Positions 20,236-31,252 of a stretch of DNA of 64,000 bases are shown here, piece after piece. This DNA comes from Phytophthora hibernalis (lineage: Eukaryota; Oomycota; Peronosporomycetes; Peronosporales; Peronosporaceae). The position numbers were made by a program, and so were the translations under genes. Where the stretch lies: contig JAAKBF010000221.1 of the NCBI GenBank assembly GCA_012656075.1, forward strand, positions 1,178,001 to 1,242,000, given 5' to 3'. The notes under the pieces were generated by a model that had not been told where the DNA came from, searched no databases, and worked only from the letters and a program-made list of their open reading frames with translations. How positions within the stretch are numbered: position 1 is the stretch's first letter; each line of letters opens with the position of its first letter.

Positions 20236-21523
20236 GCAGTTACTGCGTGACTTCGCGCATCTGCATGAGTTCTACGAACGACAGACTGGATCATGACCGC
20301 GAATTTCGGCACCCAGTGTGATAGATACCGTGATGACCTCAAAAGAATGTTGCGTGAGTAGGCTACGGAGAAAGCCGCTCTGTATGATCAAGTGTGGGCT
20401 TTGGAGATTAGACTGAGTGACGCTGAGAGAAAATCCCGCGCATTGGAAACCAAGCTTCGCGCGAGTTCACTCAGTGTGCCCCGCCTGATGAATTTCCTTA
20501 ATCGTGAGAAAACCAAGGTCACTGTCAATTGGGCGAGATTGCAGGAGTTGTTTGACCAATTTAAGTATGGCGTCCCTGTTCCACTGGATTGGCAGACATT
20601 GATTAATGTTACTTCTGCTGACGACATGTTCTCTGAACCTGTGGCTGCTTATGAGGGTGACACCGACACCGAGGAGAAGGACAACTAGGGTGACGAAAAT
20701 GACACTCCTCGTCCAGATCCTCCAATCGACCTCACTCATGGCGATTCTTCCAATAATCCTTCGCCAGAGAAACCCAAGTCTTCCAAACGTATGTCGCCCA
20801 ATAAAGCATCAAGAAAAGCTCCTGCTAAGATACAGTGGCGTCCGACTGGCTGGAGAGAGAAGAATAGCGACTCTTGTCCTCCGGAAAATAAACTCATCGT
20901 CCGAAGAATCTGCTCATGAGTCTCTCACTGGAATTCCCGTAGTGTGGCGAAAGTTTCGCACTGATGTGCAATAGGCTATGCGCGCAGGTATGATATACCA
21001 ACTCTTGACCGGGGGTGATGAGAATCATACTCCAAACCCACTATCTGAGATGCTCGCGCGCATGATGTACTGGAATCAACTGGATAGAACTCCCTGGACG
21101 AAGTACGTCCCTGAATTGTACGTCCAGCGTGCCGAAAATTACCTCGAAGACTACGAAGCTGAAGACTGGCTGCCAGAATACTGGCCTGACATTCGTGATG
21201 CGGCCATGGATGATGCTCAAACCATCTTGGAAGAATTCGGGAACAAGGATGACGACGACGCCCAGGATGAGACTTGGGATCCGAATGCGGAGGTCATTGA
21301 TTTTACGCTTCGGTCTAGCTCTTCACCCAAGCGTAAACGCGAAGCTCCGGATGACGATATTGAGAGTTCACTCAGGGACACGGCTCCATCATCCAAGAAA
21401 AATCACCCCAGTAGTCTGCGCAAGCAATCGACTCTCGCTCGTAAAACGTATGAGTCCCTCACCCCCAGCGAGCTGGCAATCCTGGTCCGGGTGTCACATC
21501 TTGGCGGCATTTCGGAATTCTGA
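20236..21523 (+). pseudogene. Retroelement-associated gene, main segment: coiled coil and acidic linker
   Basis: This continues the gene of 19190 after the insertion. A coiled-coil frame at 20388-20688 (IRLSDAERKSRALETKLRAS) leads to an acidic stop and then, in another phase, a Pro/Ser/Lys-rich linker with KIQWRPTGWREKNS. 20978-21523 has LARMMYWNQLDRTPWTKYVP, an acidic block and SSSPKRKREAPDDDIESS, a likely nuclear signal. It is homologous to the split gene at 7569-8330. It lies on the strand opposite the pol genes at 22.2-24.25 kb. Function unknown. Frames break several times. Confidence 0.55.
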
Positions 21524-21539
21524 CTACTTTCACGCCAGC

Positions 21540-22214
21540 GACAACTCACGCAGTGGATCAGTCATGTGGATTCCCAGACTACGTTCCCAGCAGGAATGGT
21601 GGTATGAAGTACCTCCGTCCTCGCTGGAGTGTGGACGAGTACCAAGCGCTACTGGCTACCAAACATTCGAAACGCATGTATCGCAATCGCGTCAAAAACC
21701 TGTTTTCCCATAGTCACTCCGATCTCATCACCAGGGGCAAAGCACGTTTCGATGACTACGCTGATTTCATGTACGAGAAAGCCAAGGCATTCTGGATGAT
21801 GGGTCACTGGGTTACGTTAGACCTGGACGCCGGCAAGTATGGTATGCCGTGGAGGAGCACAAGGAGCGCAAGAGACAGCACGACTCAGTCAGCCGGATGG
21901 CCGTCACCAAAATGGATAAGATGGTGGCAGCAGGTGTGCCTCGTTCCATTGTCAATGAACCCGGCGTGTGGACCTACCCCGTCAAGACTTGTGGCCGGAT
22001 TCGGATGGACAAGTCCTCCAAGAACGCCAAAGGTGAATCGTTCACTCTGGCTGAACAACTTGAAATACTCGACAAGCGCGAGCCAGCCCGCGTACAGTGG
22101 AGCACCTGTAGCTCAGATGAAGAGCGTATTGCATACTTTCCCGCTGCCATTCGTACCCCGCTCTTGCCCGCCGCGGCTCACCTGGACAATCTAGTCTCGT
22201 CGAGACTTTCGTGA
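21540..22214 (+). pseudogene. Retroelement-associated gene, C-terminal segment
   Basis: Two overlapping frames read GMKYLRPRWSVDEYQALLAT, KARFDDYADFMYEKAKAFWM and, after a frame change near 21850, VPRSIVNEPGVWTYPVKTCG and a closing LPAAAHLDNLVSSRLS. Codon use looks natural and the frame ends just before the minus-strand integrase tail begins. No domain is recognised. It probably ends the same opposite-strand gene. Confidence 0.5.
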
Positions 22215-22229
22215 GCATTGAGGGGCTCT

Positions 22230-24250
22230 CCTTACTGGGTTCAGTAATCCAGTCTGCATGGTCGATGTTGCATTGATTTAGTCACTCAACACGAAAATAC
22301 CTTTCATGTCTTGAAATGGTACGCGGCTGCAGACGGCTGACATGTACAGACGGATTAACGCGGTATCCAGTATCTTTCACTTCAGCTTCACCCGGAAGTT
22401 GTCGTGTACTTCATCGATTCTTAATGGTCCGTGCCATAAATGCGCCAACTTGCGACTCAACCCAGTCTGCATTTTAGGTATGTACAACCACACTGAATCG
22501 CCCTTCTCAAAACCTGCCTTCAATCGTTCTGACAACTCTTTCCATTTTCGGTGTTGTTTGTCGGAACGAGCTCATTTGGCTTTCTTCTGAAGTGCTTCGG
22601 CACATGCCTGAGCATAACCATAATCTCGCTGAAACTGTCGTCGTCACTCATAGGCCGTACGCTCCTGTACACTGGATGGTTTCGGTTCCAGTATCGCTGA
22701 CACTGTGCCTTGGGGGCCAACCGGTACGAGATAGAACGGGGTATCCAACCGAGTCGCATCGAACGCAGTATTCAGGGCGAACATTAATCGTTCAGCGTGT
22801 TCATCCCAGTCGGACTGATCAGCTTCTACAACGTAAGCTCGCACACGAACTTGGATGCGACGTCATCTTTCAGCTTGAAAACCCACTGGGTCCAGCGGCT
22901 CACCCGTAGTCTCTGCATCCGGAGTGTCTCCGTTCAGAGCGCGAGATCGAGTTACCAAAGCAAATACTCAGGCACTGTCAGTCAAAGGAGCTGACTCATA
23001 ACCGGGAAGTGCTCCTCCGGTGTGTTCTCGTCAATTTCCGCGTGCTCGCTCGTCACATCACTAGTCGTACCGTCTTCAGTCGGATTGGCCGTGGTAGGTT
23101 TCATGGTTTCTGAGGGATTTTTGACACCGCACGATGATGAGCACGCTCATCTTCATCCTGGATGGCCCAGGACTCTCCTAACAAAGTTTTTGAAGTAATG
23201 TAATCGGCAGCCTGGTTGTATTCGCGCAACGCGTGAACCAGTCGTAATGAAACCGGGACTTCTGCTGCATGATTTTACATTCAGCGAGTCTTCTGCAAGT
23301 TAAGCTGTTTGGAATTGTTGCAACCGTGTACTTGCTGAATGACAATGCGCGAGTCTCCTACCGCAATCAATTCCTGGATGTCATGTTCCAAGGCCAAGGC
23401 CATGCCCTTCAACAATCCGTTGTACTCCGCATTATTCACAGTGACATCTTCCAACGCGTAACCTCTGGCATCGATTATGCTCCTTCCAGGAAGTTTCCAC
23501 AAGATGCATCCACAACTCCCACGCTGTGTAGACGTCTTGGCCGCTCCATCGAAACTGAGGACTACTCCTTCGAGCGTCGCGTCTAGCTTTTTCATACTAA
23601 CTATCGGTGACGGTTTGATCTCTCGTTTGTGTAGTGTAAGTGACTCCGCGATTTCATCGAGACGTTTTCTCGGAGTGATACCTGCGCCAAGAATATCTGG
23701 TAAGCCACCCTCATCACGCTTTATCCGGCGAATGTCTAGATCCCAATGGGAGTGTGAAACGCCCCAAGGCACGAAACGCCCATCTGCTGACTTCGACGTG
23801 ATCACCCATTTCAGAGTGGTATATCGAGTATACACAATGAGTGGACATCCCTCGATCAGAGACCTGAACACGTTCAGTACTCGAATTAATGCAATCACTT
23901 CCTTCTCAGCCACATGGTACCGAATGTCAGATTCATTCAGTACACGTCCCGTATAACGTACTGGCAGGATAAATCCATCGTGTACTTGACCTAAGACCGC
24001 GCAGGCGGCCCACTGGTTGGCGTGGGGAATAAAAACGAACGATCGATCTGGATGACGCAACAACGGAGTGGCCACAATCTTCCGTTTCAGCATCTCAAAT
24101 GCTTCCTTAGCACGAGATAAGTCACGACCTGACCGGATCCGTTCATCAGTTAACGCATACAGAACTGCCGCTTCCACTGGAAATCTTGGATGAACTTGTG
24201 GTAAAGCGATCTGCCGGTGGTGAGATCTCACTGGATAAGATAGACATATG
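22230..24250 (-). pseudogene. Ty3/gypsy pol with two RNase H domains and integrase tail
   Basis: The minus strand starts in the reverse transcriptase thumb (YHKFIQDF, DLSRAKEAFEMLKRKIVATP). The ordinary RNase H follows (SFVFIPHANQWAACAVLGQ, YHVAEKEVIALIRVL, LIVYTRYTTLKW), in which the usual DAS and TDH aspartates are absent. A second RNase H at 23565-23160 keeps all four acidic residues: LSFDGAAK, VNNAEYNGLLKG, IAVGDSRIVIQQ, REYNQAADYI. Past frame breaks, the integrase end is seen at 22842-22290 (VEADQSDWDEHAERLMFALN, GDSVWLYIPK-like, HLWHGPLRI-like). The catalytic reverse transcriptase and the integrase core are lost. Oomycete gypsy elements with an extra archaeal-type RNase H are known. Confidence 0.85.
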
Positions 24251-24929
24251 CCCGGCTATGCTATTTCCGGATGGAATCTGCCTGAGGTACCACCGTCTGG
24301 GTACATGCCGACCCGAAACGCAGGATGCAATCATTCTGGCACACAATCTGATGCAGTCGTTTCGATACGCGATCTGAGTGGATAGGTTGGGAGCAGTTAT
24401 TTCGGTACGGGTGTTGTGGGTACAATCGAGCAATTATTTCAGTACGGGTACCACGATCTTGGTACATGAGGCCAAGTTCGAGCTCCCGTGGACAATCGAG
24501 AAGCACTCAAGAGGGATAGGACGAGAAGTGGATAGGTAGAGATTTTTAGGACCCTTACTTTTGGTATAATAGATTCCGATTTGCCGTGCAAGACGCAAGT
24601 GTTTTCTAGACTACCGGGGAAGGAGATACATTGGCCTACCCGAAGAACAACTCTCTTCGTCAACCAAGAACACGACGTACATCTGGATATCTTGGCCAGG
24701 GTACGCTCACACATCAATCTCATCACAAGATCCCGCCAAGAGGAGGCGGCGAGCAATGGAAAGGGCTACAACAGCATAAGAAAAGGATACACCCCCACGC
24801 GATCGGCTTGAACCAAGACTCGATCGCAGCACACCGACGACCACGTGAAGAATACCCGCGTGGCCGTCACCCACCCAGACCCCAGAAGGAGCAACCATGC
24901 TCCAAACCCCGCCTTGGTCACCACTGAAC
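24251..24929. other. Junction between two gypsy fragments; possible LTR or leader
   Basis: At 24380-24535 the phrases GTGGATAGG, TTATTTCxGTACGGGT and CAATCGAG each occur twice, giving a small interleaved repeat. From about 24580 a plus frame resembles the leader of the gag that follows. I could not define LTR ends or a primer site. Confidence 0.4.
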
Positions 24930-26860
24930 ATCTTCGCGAACACCGGAAGAGCGTAACTCGCCAAGCCGTCGGGTACACAAGGTGACTACAAGGTTTCGAT
25001 CGCGCCAGATGAACGGAGTACCCTCTCCGACAGTTGGCAGTCCGTGCGTACCGTGCGCAGGATTCGACCGCGTCAGCAATTTTCGTGAAGCAGCTTCGCC
25101 ACAATGGTGCGCGTGCCCGATCTTCTGGTGATTCGCAGGGATATCACCGCGAATCTACCGAAGAAGATGTCAAGATCAAGACGGAACCAGGGAATGAGTC
25201 GTCGACGGAAGATGAATCGCTGCCGATGGCGTTGAAAACGCCAGGATCAACTGATCGCCAGAGTGCTGGGAGGAGCTCAGATGATTCGAAGGAGGAATGT
25301 TCAGCAATGGCCCTAGAAGAAAAGCCTCAAACCCCTCCCCAGGTCCATTCGGGGACCCCGCGGATCACGATGTGAATCACGATCCGTCGGATGAAGATCC
25401 GCCGGTTAAAACCGAAGGACCGTTATCCACTAAAAATCCTCCAGCCTCATGCTCGACATCGAAGAAGAAGAAGTCGAAGGCCGCGCGTAAGAAACTGAAG
25501 GCACCAGAGTCTGAAACCGAAGATCAAGAGAACCCCCAGGTTCGGACGGACGATCTGCTGGAGTCCGAGTTCCACTACAAGAGCCTGTTCAGACTCATGC
25601 ACGAGAATCCGGTAATGACGATCATGCGCCCGAAGCCGATTGGAGAACTGCAAGGCCCAGTGAAGGCACCGAGGGACGTATCCAAACAAACTCGATGCGG
25701 TAAAATTCTTGATGTGTATGCTGAAAGAAGCAGGGATCGTTCATGACTTCTTCGAAGCGAACGACTTGTTCGATTCGGAATTGCCAGAGATCAGGAAGCA
25801 ACGTTGAACCTCTACGCCAGACTGGCCACCATCGTAGGCAGCGTCGTCCCAGTTCAACAAGAAGAATCACCATCTACTCGTAGCCGAGCGGGATCGTCAC
25901 AGTTTGCATCTGCCACATCGGAAGCAGGTTCAGAAACGGACAGCTTGGTCGAGCTGCGACGAATGACGTTGGGTCCGGCAGGTGCCGCCGCGGTTCAGTC
26001 GTGGAAGAGCGACCACGACGGCGTCGATCCCCCACGATCCCCAAACCGACGGTCACAGTCGCCATGCAATCTTCCACAGTAACTCCCACGTTCACCAGAT
26101 CAACCTCAGTCCAAGCAGTGCCGGCACATCTGCAGTCGTTTTTCGACGGCGCCATGAACCGGTTCTTGAAAGAACAGCAGCAAGCGTCCACGATCGCACC
26201 GGTAGCGGCAACCCAACAAAAGTGCCGGAAACCCAAGATGTGGATATGGAGTCGGTGGGATCCGTCCATTCGCACCCGAGCGAGTAAGACCCAGCCGATC
26301 TGAGCAGTCGCGTCCGCTGACGCGACCGGAGCAGGAACGATTGCAGCAACTCGAATCAGAGTCTCAGCGATCTCGGACCTGAAGGAATTCTCCGGGAAAG
26401 ATCAGGATGAGGATCGAGCCCGAAGTTGGTTTAGCAAGCGACTCAGAACTGCATATGAGTGGATCGGAAGGAGACGGAGACCTATAAAAGGTCTACGTCG
26501 CTGGCGCCTCAGACCAATCCACGCGATCGCCGCCGGAGCAAGATCAACGACGCTTCAATCGAGGAACGAACGTTAGCCAAACGCGTCGTCCGTCCGATGG
26601 AAGGAGAAGAGCCACAAAAACCTTGTTCATATTGTGGATCGTCGAAGCACTCTGATCTTGGCTGCTGACAGCGTCTGACGTGCGAGAAATTTGGCAAGAA
26701 GGGTCACCCGACCGATCGCTGCCTCTTCACCTGCTAGGCCTGCGGCGAGATCCACGGGGCTGGAGAATGCCCGAAATGGAAGAGTTCTACAATTTGATCC
26801 GTCAGTGGTACACACGGTGCTCCCCCGGATTGAAATCCGGTACGAGACGAGCGTTCTAAG
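24930..26860 (+). pseudogene. Gag of a plus-strand gypsy element, with zinc knuckles
   Basis: A plus-strand Gag in several frames. There is an acidic, Ser/Pro-rich N-terminal half (25.03-25.75 kb, with KSKAARKKLKAPESETEDQE), a Ser/Thr/Gln-rich middle and a helical capsid-like stretch at 26380-26480 (KEFSGKDQDEDRARSWF in broken frame). Three zinc knuckles follow at 26620-26780. The first is complete, CSYCGSSKHSDLGC. The second has Phe for the second Cys (CEKFGKKGHPTDRC). The third, ACGEIHGAGEC, follows a stop. Two in-frame stops lie between the knuckles. The knuckle pattern is that of a common oomycete gypsy lineage. Confidence 0.75.
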
Positions 26861-27083
26861 TTCTGCATCTATGCACATGTCGAAAAGCAGTCGAAGTCAG
26901 ATGTAAGAAAGCTGTTTCGGCCGACCGACAATACATGTGATCTTCATGACAAACATACCATGGCGATCTTCATCCTCCATCCGACGATCGGACGTGACGA
27001 TGGTCCTAGATCTCTTGTGTGGAGAGTCGCGAGGATATTGGAAGTACCACGTGCCGGACACGAAGTTTCGGTAGGCGAAAGCC

Positions 27084-27683
27084 GTGGGGAAAACCAACAA
27101 CGAAAAAGCCACATTGCTGTTTGACAGCGGCGCCGAGGTGTCCATATTGGACGCCGCCTTCGCTAGTAAGGCTGGGTGCTACGTGGACAACAGTCAAAAG
27201 ATGGAGTGTGAAGGAGTTGGTAAGAATCCCTACAGAGCGGACGGACGTACCAGAATCAAAATCACGCTCGCTGGATCGCTGGTGTACCATTTCGATGCCT
27301 GGGTCGGCCCGCCAACCGGGGGACAAGACCTGATCTTGGGAATGGATTTAATGGTGCCGGCGGGTATCCGCCTCGATTTCGCCGACGGATCACTGATTCT
27401 TCCAGACGAAGTGCGAATCCAGTTAGCCGGTCGGCGTCCACTCTACAGCAAAAGGTGTCGCGTATCACGGTGGGAGAATACTGGAACCTTGAAGTGGGAG
27501 GATCGATCGAGGTCCGAAAAGGGTTCATCCTGTCGAGCCACCGGTAGTCTCTTGATCGAGAAGGGAGCGGAAATGTGTCGCGTCAGTCGCGTCGAGCGCA
27601 GGGGTTGCCGCCTGAAGAGAAGAAGTCGCTGGATGAAGTCCGCCGTGATGCTCGAAAGACAAATGCGTCGAAGCGAAAAGTAG
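27084..27683 (+). pseudogene. Aspartic protease of the plus-strand gypsy element
   Basis: This follows gag and contains LLFDSGAEVSILDAAFA (active-site DSGA), a flap region, and QDLILGMDLMVPAGIRLDF (the hydrophobic ILG motif). The open frame then runs on into basic, low-confidence sequence. The reverse transcriptase expected next is missing. Instead, from 28.1 kb an unrelated gene begins, so the element is truncated on its 3' side. Confidence 0.8.
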
Positions 27684-28118
27684 CCTAAGAAGCGAAGGAA
27701 GTGAAGGAGTCGTCGGCAGTTAAGATGAACCGACTCCGGAGGATGTTGCCCAGGATGCGCACCAAGCTCGCCTGGATGATGACTCCGGAAACAACTCTGG
27801 AGGTGACCCGGAACCAGTAATGGGACCGGATGAGGGGGAGTTCATTTAAGATGAGCCCGTACAGGCGTCAGTGGGAGGCGCCGTGAAGATTGAGCCCCGG
27901 TTGGTGATCGAGTATTTGACTCTCGTCAGCCGGACGAAGAAGTGGAGATTGTGGATGAAGCACCGAAGATGAAACGAGTAGCTCCATTGATGACTGTCCA
28001 GGAAGAAGTTGTACTCGATGACGCAGACGAAATTCCTGCTGCATCGCTAAGTTCGGCTTCAATGCAAGCTGTGGAGCTACAGCAGAATTTGGAAATGAAG
28101 CCGGAAGCCCCGCAGTAG

Positions 28119-29545
28119 TTGAAGTCGGAACCGTCATCGAGTGTGTTCATGCCCAGTGAAGCTGAGATTGCTGATCATGCGAGTCTCGTCATTGAACCTA
28201 ATGTCGCTGGAACTCAGATGAGTGAGGCGAAAGCTAAAACGTACATGGCGAACCAAGTGAGACGGTGGGAACAAGTCCGCGAGGATGATGTTCTCCCTCT
28301 CAAGGTCGAGTATGCGTGCCCGACAACCACTCCGGATTTCCAACGATGGTGGATGGCGATGCTAGCGACGTTCAAGTACTTGTACGACAGGGTGAACTGA
28401 TCCAGTCCGGAAGGTGCTTGGATTTGCGACTTTCACCTAGTGCGATCTGATTTGAGTATTGCTCAAGATCTCACTGCGATTGTGATTTCACCCAGTATGC
28501 TGAGCCCGCGTGAATGTGTTGCTCTCACACAGACATTGCTGTCAGAGTCCGGATTTCGTTTCCGAAACCTGATCCCCGCGTGGTTCCAGTCGGTGTCGTC
28601 ACGTGCTGCGCCGAGTCTTTTGCGTTCAGTCGTGGAAGACATTCAGCATTTTCTAGCCCTGGAACTTATTGAGTGGCGTGACAGTGTACCATGTCGAATT
28701 GTGGTAGCAGATCAAACTGCACCACCGGATCAAGTGTCGGCTGAGATTTCGTCAGGTCAGCAGAAGTTGCCAATCTTGGAGTACCACGCTATGGATGCGG
28801 ATCAAGACCTACTAATGATGGACTATGAAGCTGGCTTACTGGGTCGCGAATTTGTTTTGCGATTGAGAGTGTCTGGTTTCCGACGGGCGAGAAGTCCGAG
28901 AGGGTCGTCAGACAGTGAACCTCGTCCAAAGCGTCCGCAGCAAGTACCTCCTCGACCGCCGTCAACGCCGTGGCTGACTTCATTGCCTTCGTATCATTCG
29001 CAGGAGAAGGTCCACAGCGCAGTTGCGCCAAGCGAACACGCCTAGATGAACCACGGAATATCGTCCAGAGCCTCGGACGCTGTCTCAAGCCTTTTTGGGA
29101 CGGCCGGCGGGTCGGATGAGTTCAGTCGAGTGTTGCACAAGATTTAATATCATCCAGAGAAAGCTCGGCGGCTTTGTCTTTATGGTCCGAAGGACAAGGA
29201 GCGATGACAAATATGCCATCGTTCGGATATGGACCCTTGGTGATGGCTGCTCAGGCTGGAATTATTCCATCTGGCGGAGGTTTCGGAGTACAAATCACTC
29301 GAACCCCTTTGCCATTGGAACCGGTACCGGTGAGTCATGCTGATGTCATGGCAGAATCTGACCACACCACGAGTCGCAGTAAACGTCGCTTCAGGACTTC
29401 GTCCGGACGACGCTCTGCGTCCAGACGTATCAATCCAAGTTTACCACCTAGCGAAACACGATCGACTGATACTGAGCAAACTCGTCACCACGCTTCTGAA
29501 CACCGTGACAACTCGTCAATGGAGTCGTCGAATGTTACACACTGA
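28119..29545 (+). pseudogene. Retroelement-associated gene, N-terminal part; relative of 8134-11100
   Basis: Plus frames at 28119-28400, 28440-29045 and 29174-29545 form one gene broken by a stop near 28400 and a frame change near 29050. Recognisable segments are KTYMANQVRRWEQVREDDVL, LSIAQDLTAIVISPSMLSPR, SGFRFRNLIPAWF, LEYHAMDADQDLLMMDYEAG and FGYGPLVMAAQAG, followed by a Ser/Arg-rich stretch. Each has a counterpart in the minus-strand gene at 8134-11100. It runs directly into the Ulp1-like domain below, so the whole is probably one protein of about 750 residues. Confidence 0.55.
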
Positions 29546-29655
29546 CGCTATACTGTATCTTTCTCCACTCGTCCAGTCCAAATATTCCATCAGACAGTCG
29601 AACTCAGTGGCTGGGGAAAATCCACAGCCGCTTCGTGTCAGCTGTCCGATTGTGA
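29526..29655 (+). repeat. Dispersed repeat shared with 18275-18400
   Basis: This is the second copy of the block described at 18275-18400. It ends just before the coding stretch that leads into the Ulp1-like domain. Confidence 0.75.
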
Positions 29656-29659
29656 AACT

Positions 29660-30418
29660 GACAGCATTGTTGTAAGGGTTCCCCAGTTCGGTGTTTATCA
29701 GCACAAGGACAGTATTGCTATGAATCGCTGGAACACCGCCATGAAGTACCTCTTGGAGACAGAAGATGCTATAAATTGGGCTACCAACACAAACACCAAG
29801 TGCCTAGATATGCCAGCGGAGCTATCGGACGGAGTCAACAGCGAACCACAGCACCGCGAGATGACACTGCAGAACATTCTACTGCGCGGAGGCTGATCAA
29901 CTCCATTTGTCTTTGTTACATTTACTTCGTTGATAACATTGCGAAGGAACGACTGGGTAGACCATGCTGGCATTGCTCACGTGCTTGCACTGTTGCAGTG
30001 TGAGCACCAGAAGATTGGAATTGTCGACCCGGTATTTCATCCACTCGAGAAGCGAAAGGAGCAGCTCCAGGCAACTTTTCACGGTAACGTCGAATGAGCT
30101 GGTACTTGTGCCATTACACGTTGAGAATAACCATTGGAGCCGTGCGGTGTTCGATTTCACGCGTGAAAGCTGAGGGATCACAGTTTTTTACCACTACAGG
30201 CTAGGAAATCAAAGTACTACGATGCATGCGAAGAACAACTGAAGAACCTGTTTGGAGAGATTTGCTCAGTTATGATGATCAAGCGCGAAACGAATCCACG
30301 GCAGCCGGATGTTGCGAGTTGTGGTCCAATGGTTCTCGTGTTTTTAGTGTGCTATTCGCGGAATCGTGATTCCTACCAAACCCAGTCCTGCGCAAATGCG
30401 CTTCTTGAGACTTCGTAA
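29660..30418 (+). pseudogene. Ulp1/C48-like cysteine protease domain of the retroelement-associated gene
   Basis: The domain begins DWVDHAGIAHVLALLQCEHQ with KIGIVDPVF, matching the entry of Ulp1-type deSUMOylating proteases. It continues LVPLHVENNHWSRAVFDF (catalytic His), then, after a TGA and a frame change in a run of six T (30184-30189), LQARKSKYYDACEEQLKNLF, and ends RQPDVASCGPMVLVFLVCYS with the oxyanion Gln and the catalytic Cys. The usual catalytic Asp after the His strand appears as Leu in the likely frame. Such proteases cut SUMO-like tags. Its presence in mobile DNA suggests processing of an element protein or interference with host SUMO. Neither is shown here. Confidence 0.7.
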
Positions 30419-31127
30419 TCTGTTGAAATGCATTCCTAACAAGGGTGCGAACATGAACAGCTCGCTTCGTACCTGATCCGATAACTTCTAAGAGAATTGA
30501 TACACCCATGAGCTACAGCAGTATCTCTTGACTGTATGAAATAAGCTTCAGAGTGAGAACCATGGCGTGTATCTGTTTGGATTGGGAGTCAATTCTAGTT
30601 GGCTGGGCTGGTCGAGCTGTCACCAACATGGCAAACTTACGACGTGCTAGCGGACTGCAGCAACAGGGCAAAATCGCTATGTCATGTGTATATTCGACCA
30701 ACCGACCGATTGACCGCCGAGCAAGGATGACACTCACGCAACATTGGATTGACCTCCGAGGAAGGATGACATCCACGCACCATCCAACACGCGGGGCGAG
30801 AGAACCAGTCAGTGAAATATCTACAAACCCTGAAATTTATGAAACTTTCCTGAATAATTTACCATAAATTACCTGTCGTTATTCGCGTCTGTACCTGCAG
30901 TCATTGTGGTTAGGTACCATTTCTGACGATGGATGGAGATCTGACGAGAGCGGTGCGAAGGTTGGGATAGCTATTGTTGAGGAACAATCCATGAATAAAG
31001 TGTATGCATAAAGATGGAGGTGACACGAGTATTAATACATGTAGTACATCTGATTCGCCTGTTTCACAGCCGCAGCATCTGTACTGTAAACTGTCGAGCA
31101 TATTATATTTTTTGTTCGAATACTACA
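30419..31127. other. No gene identified; contains a short tandem duplication
   Basis: AT-rich sequence. At 30709-30786 a unit of about 39 bases (beginning TTGACCGCCGAGCAAGGATG) is repeated once with several changes. No protein is supported. Confidence 0.5.
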
Positions 31128-31252
31128 CCATCCAAACTCGTTGTAAGCGGCAATCAAAGTCGAAAGTGTGATATTTGGTTTTGACAAATTTTACCTTTCA
31201 GCCTCTAATCGGTAATCAAAGTTAGAAATACGGCAATCAAAGTCGTAGGACG
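31128..31252. repeat. Left terminal inverted repeat with three transposase-site-like motifs
   Basis: The repeat holds three direct copies of CGGyAATCAAAGT at about 31150, 31211 and 31234. The right repeat (32423-32553) has the same three in mirror order. Regularly placed direct motifs inside long terminal repeats usually bind the transposase. Confidence 0.8.
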
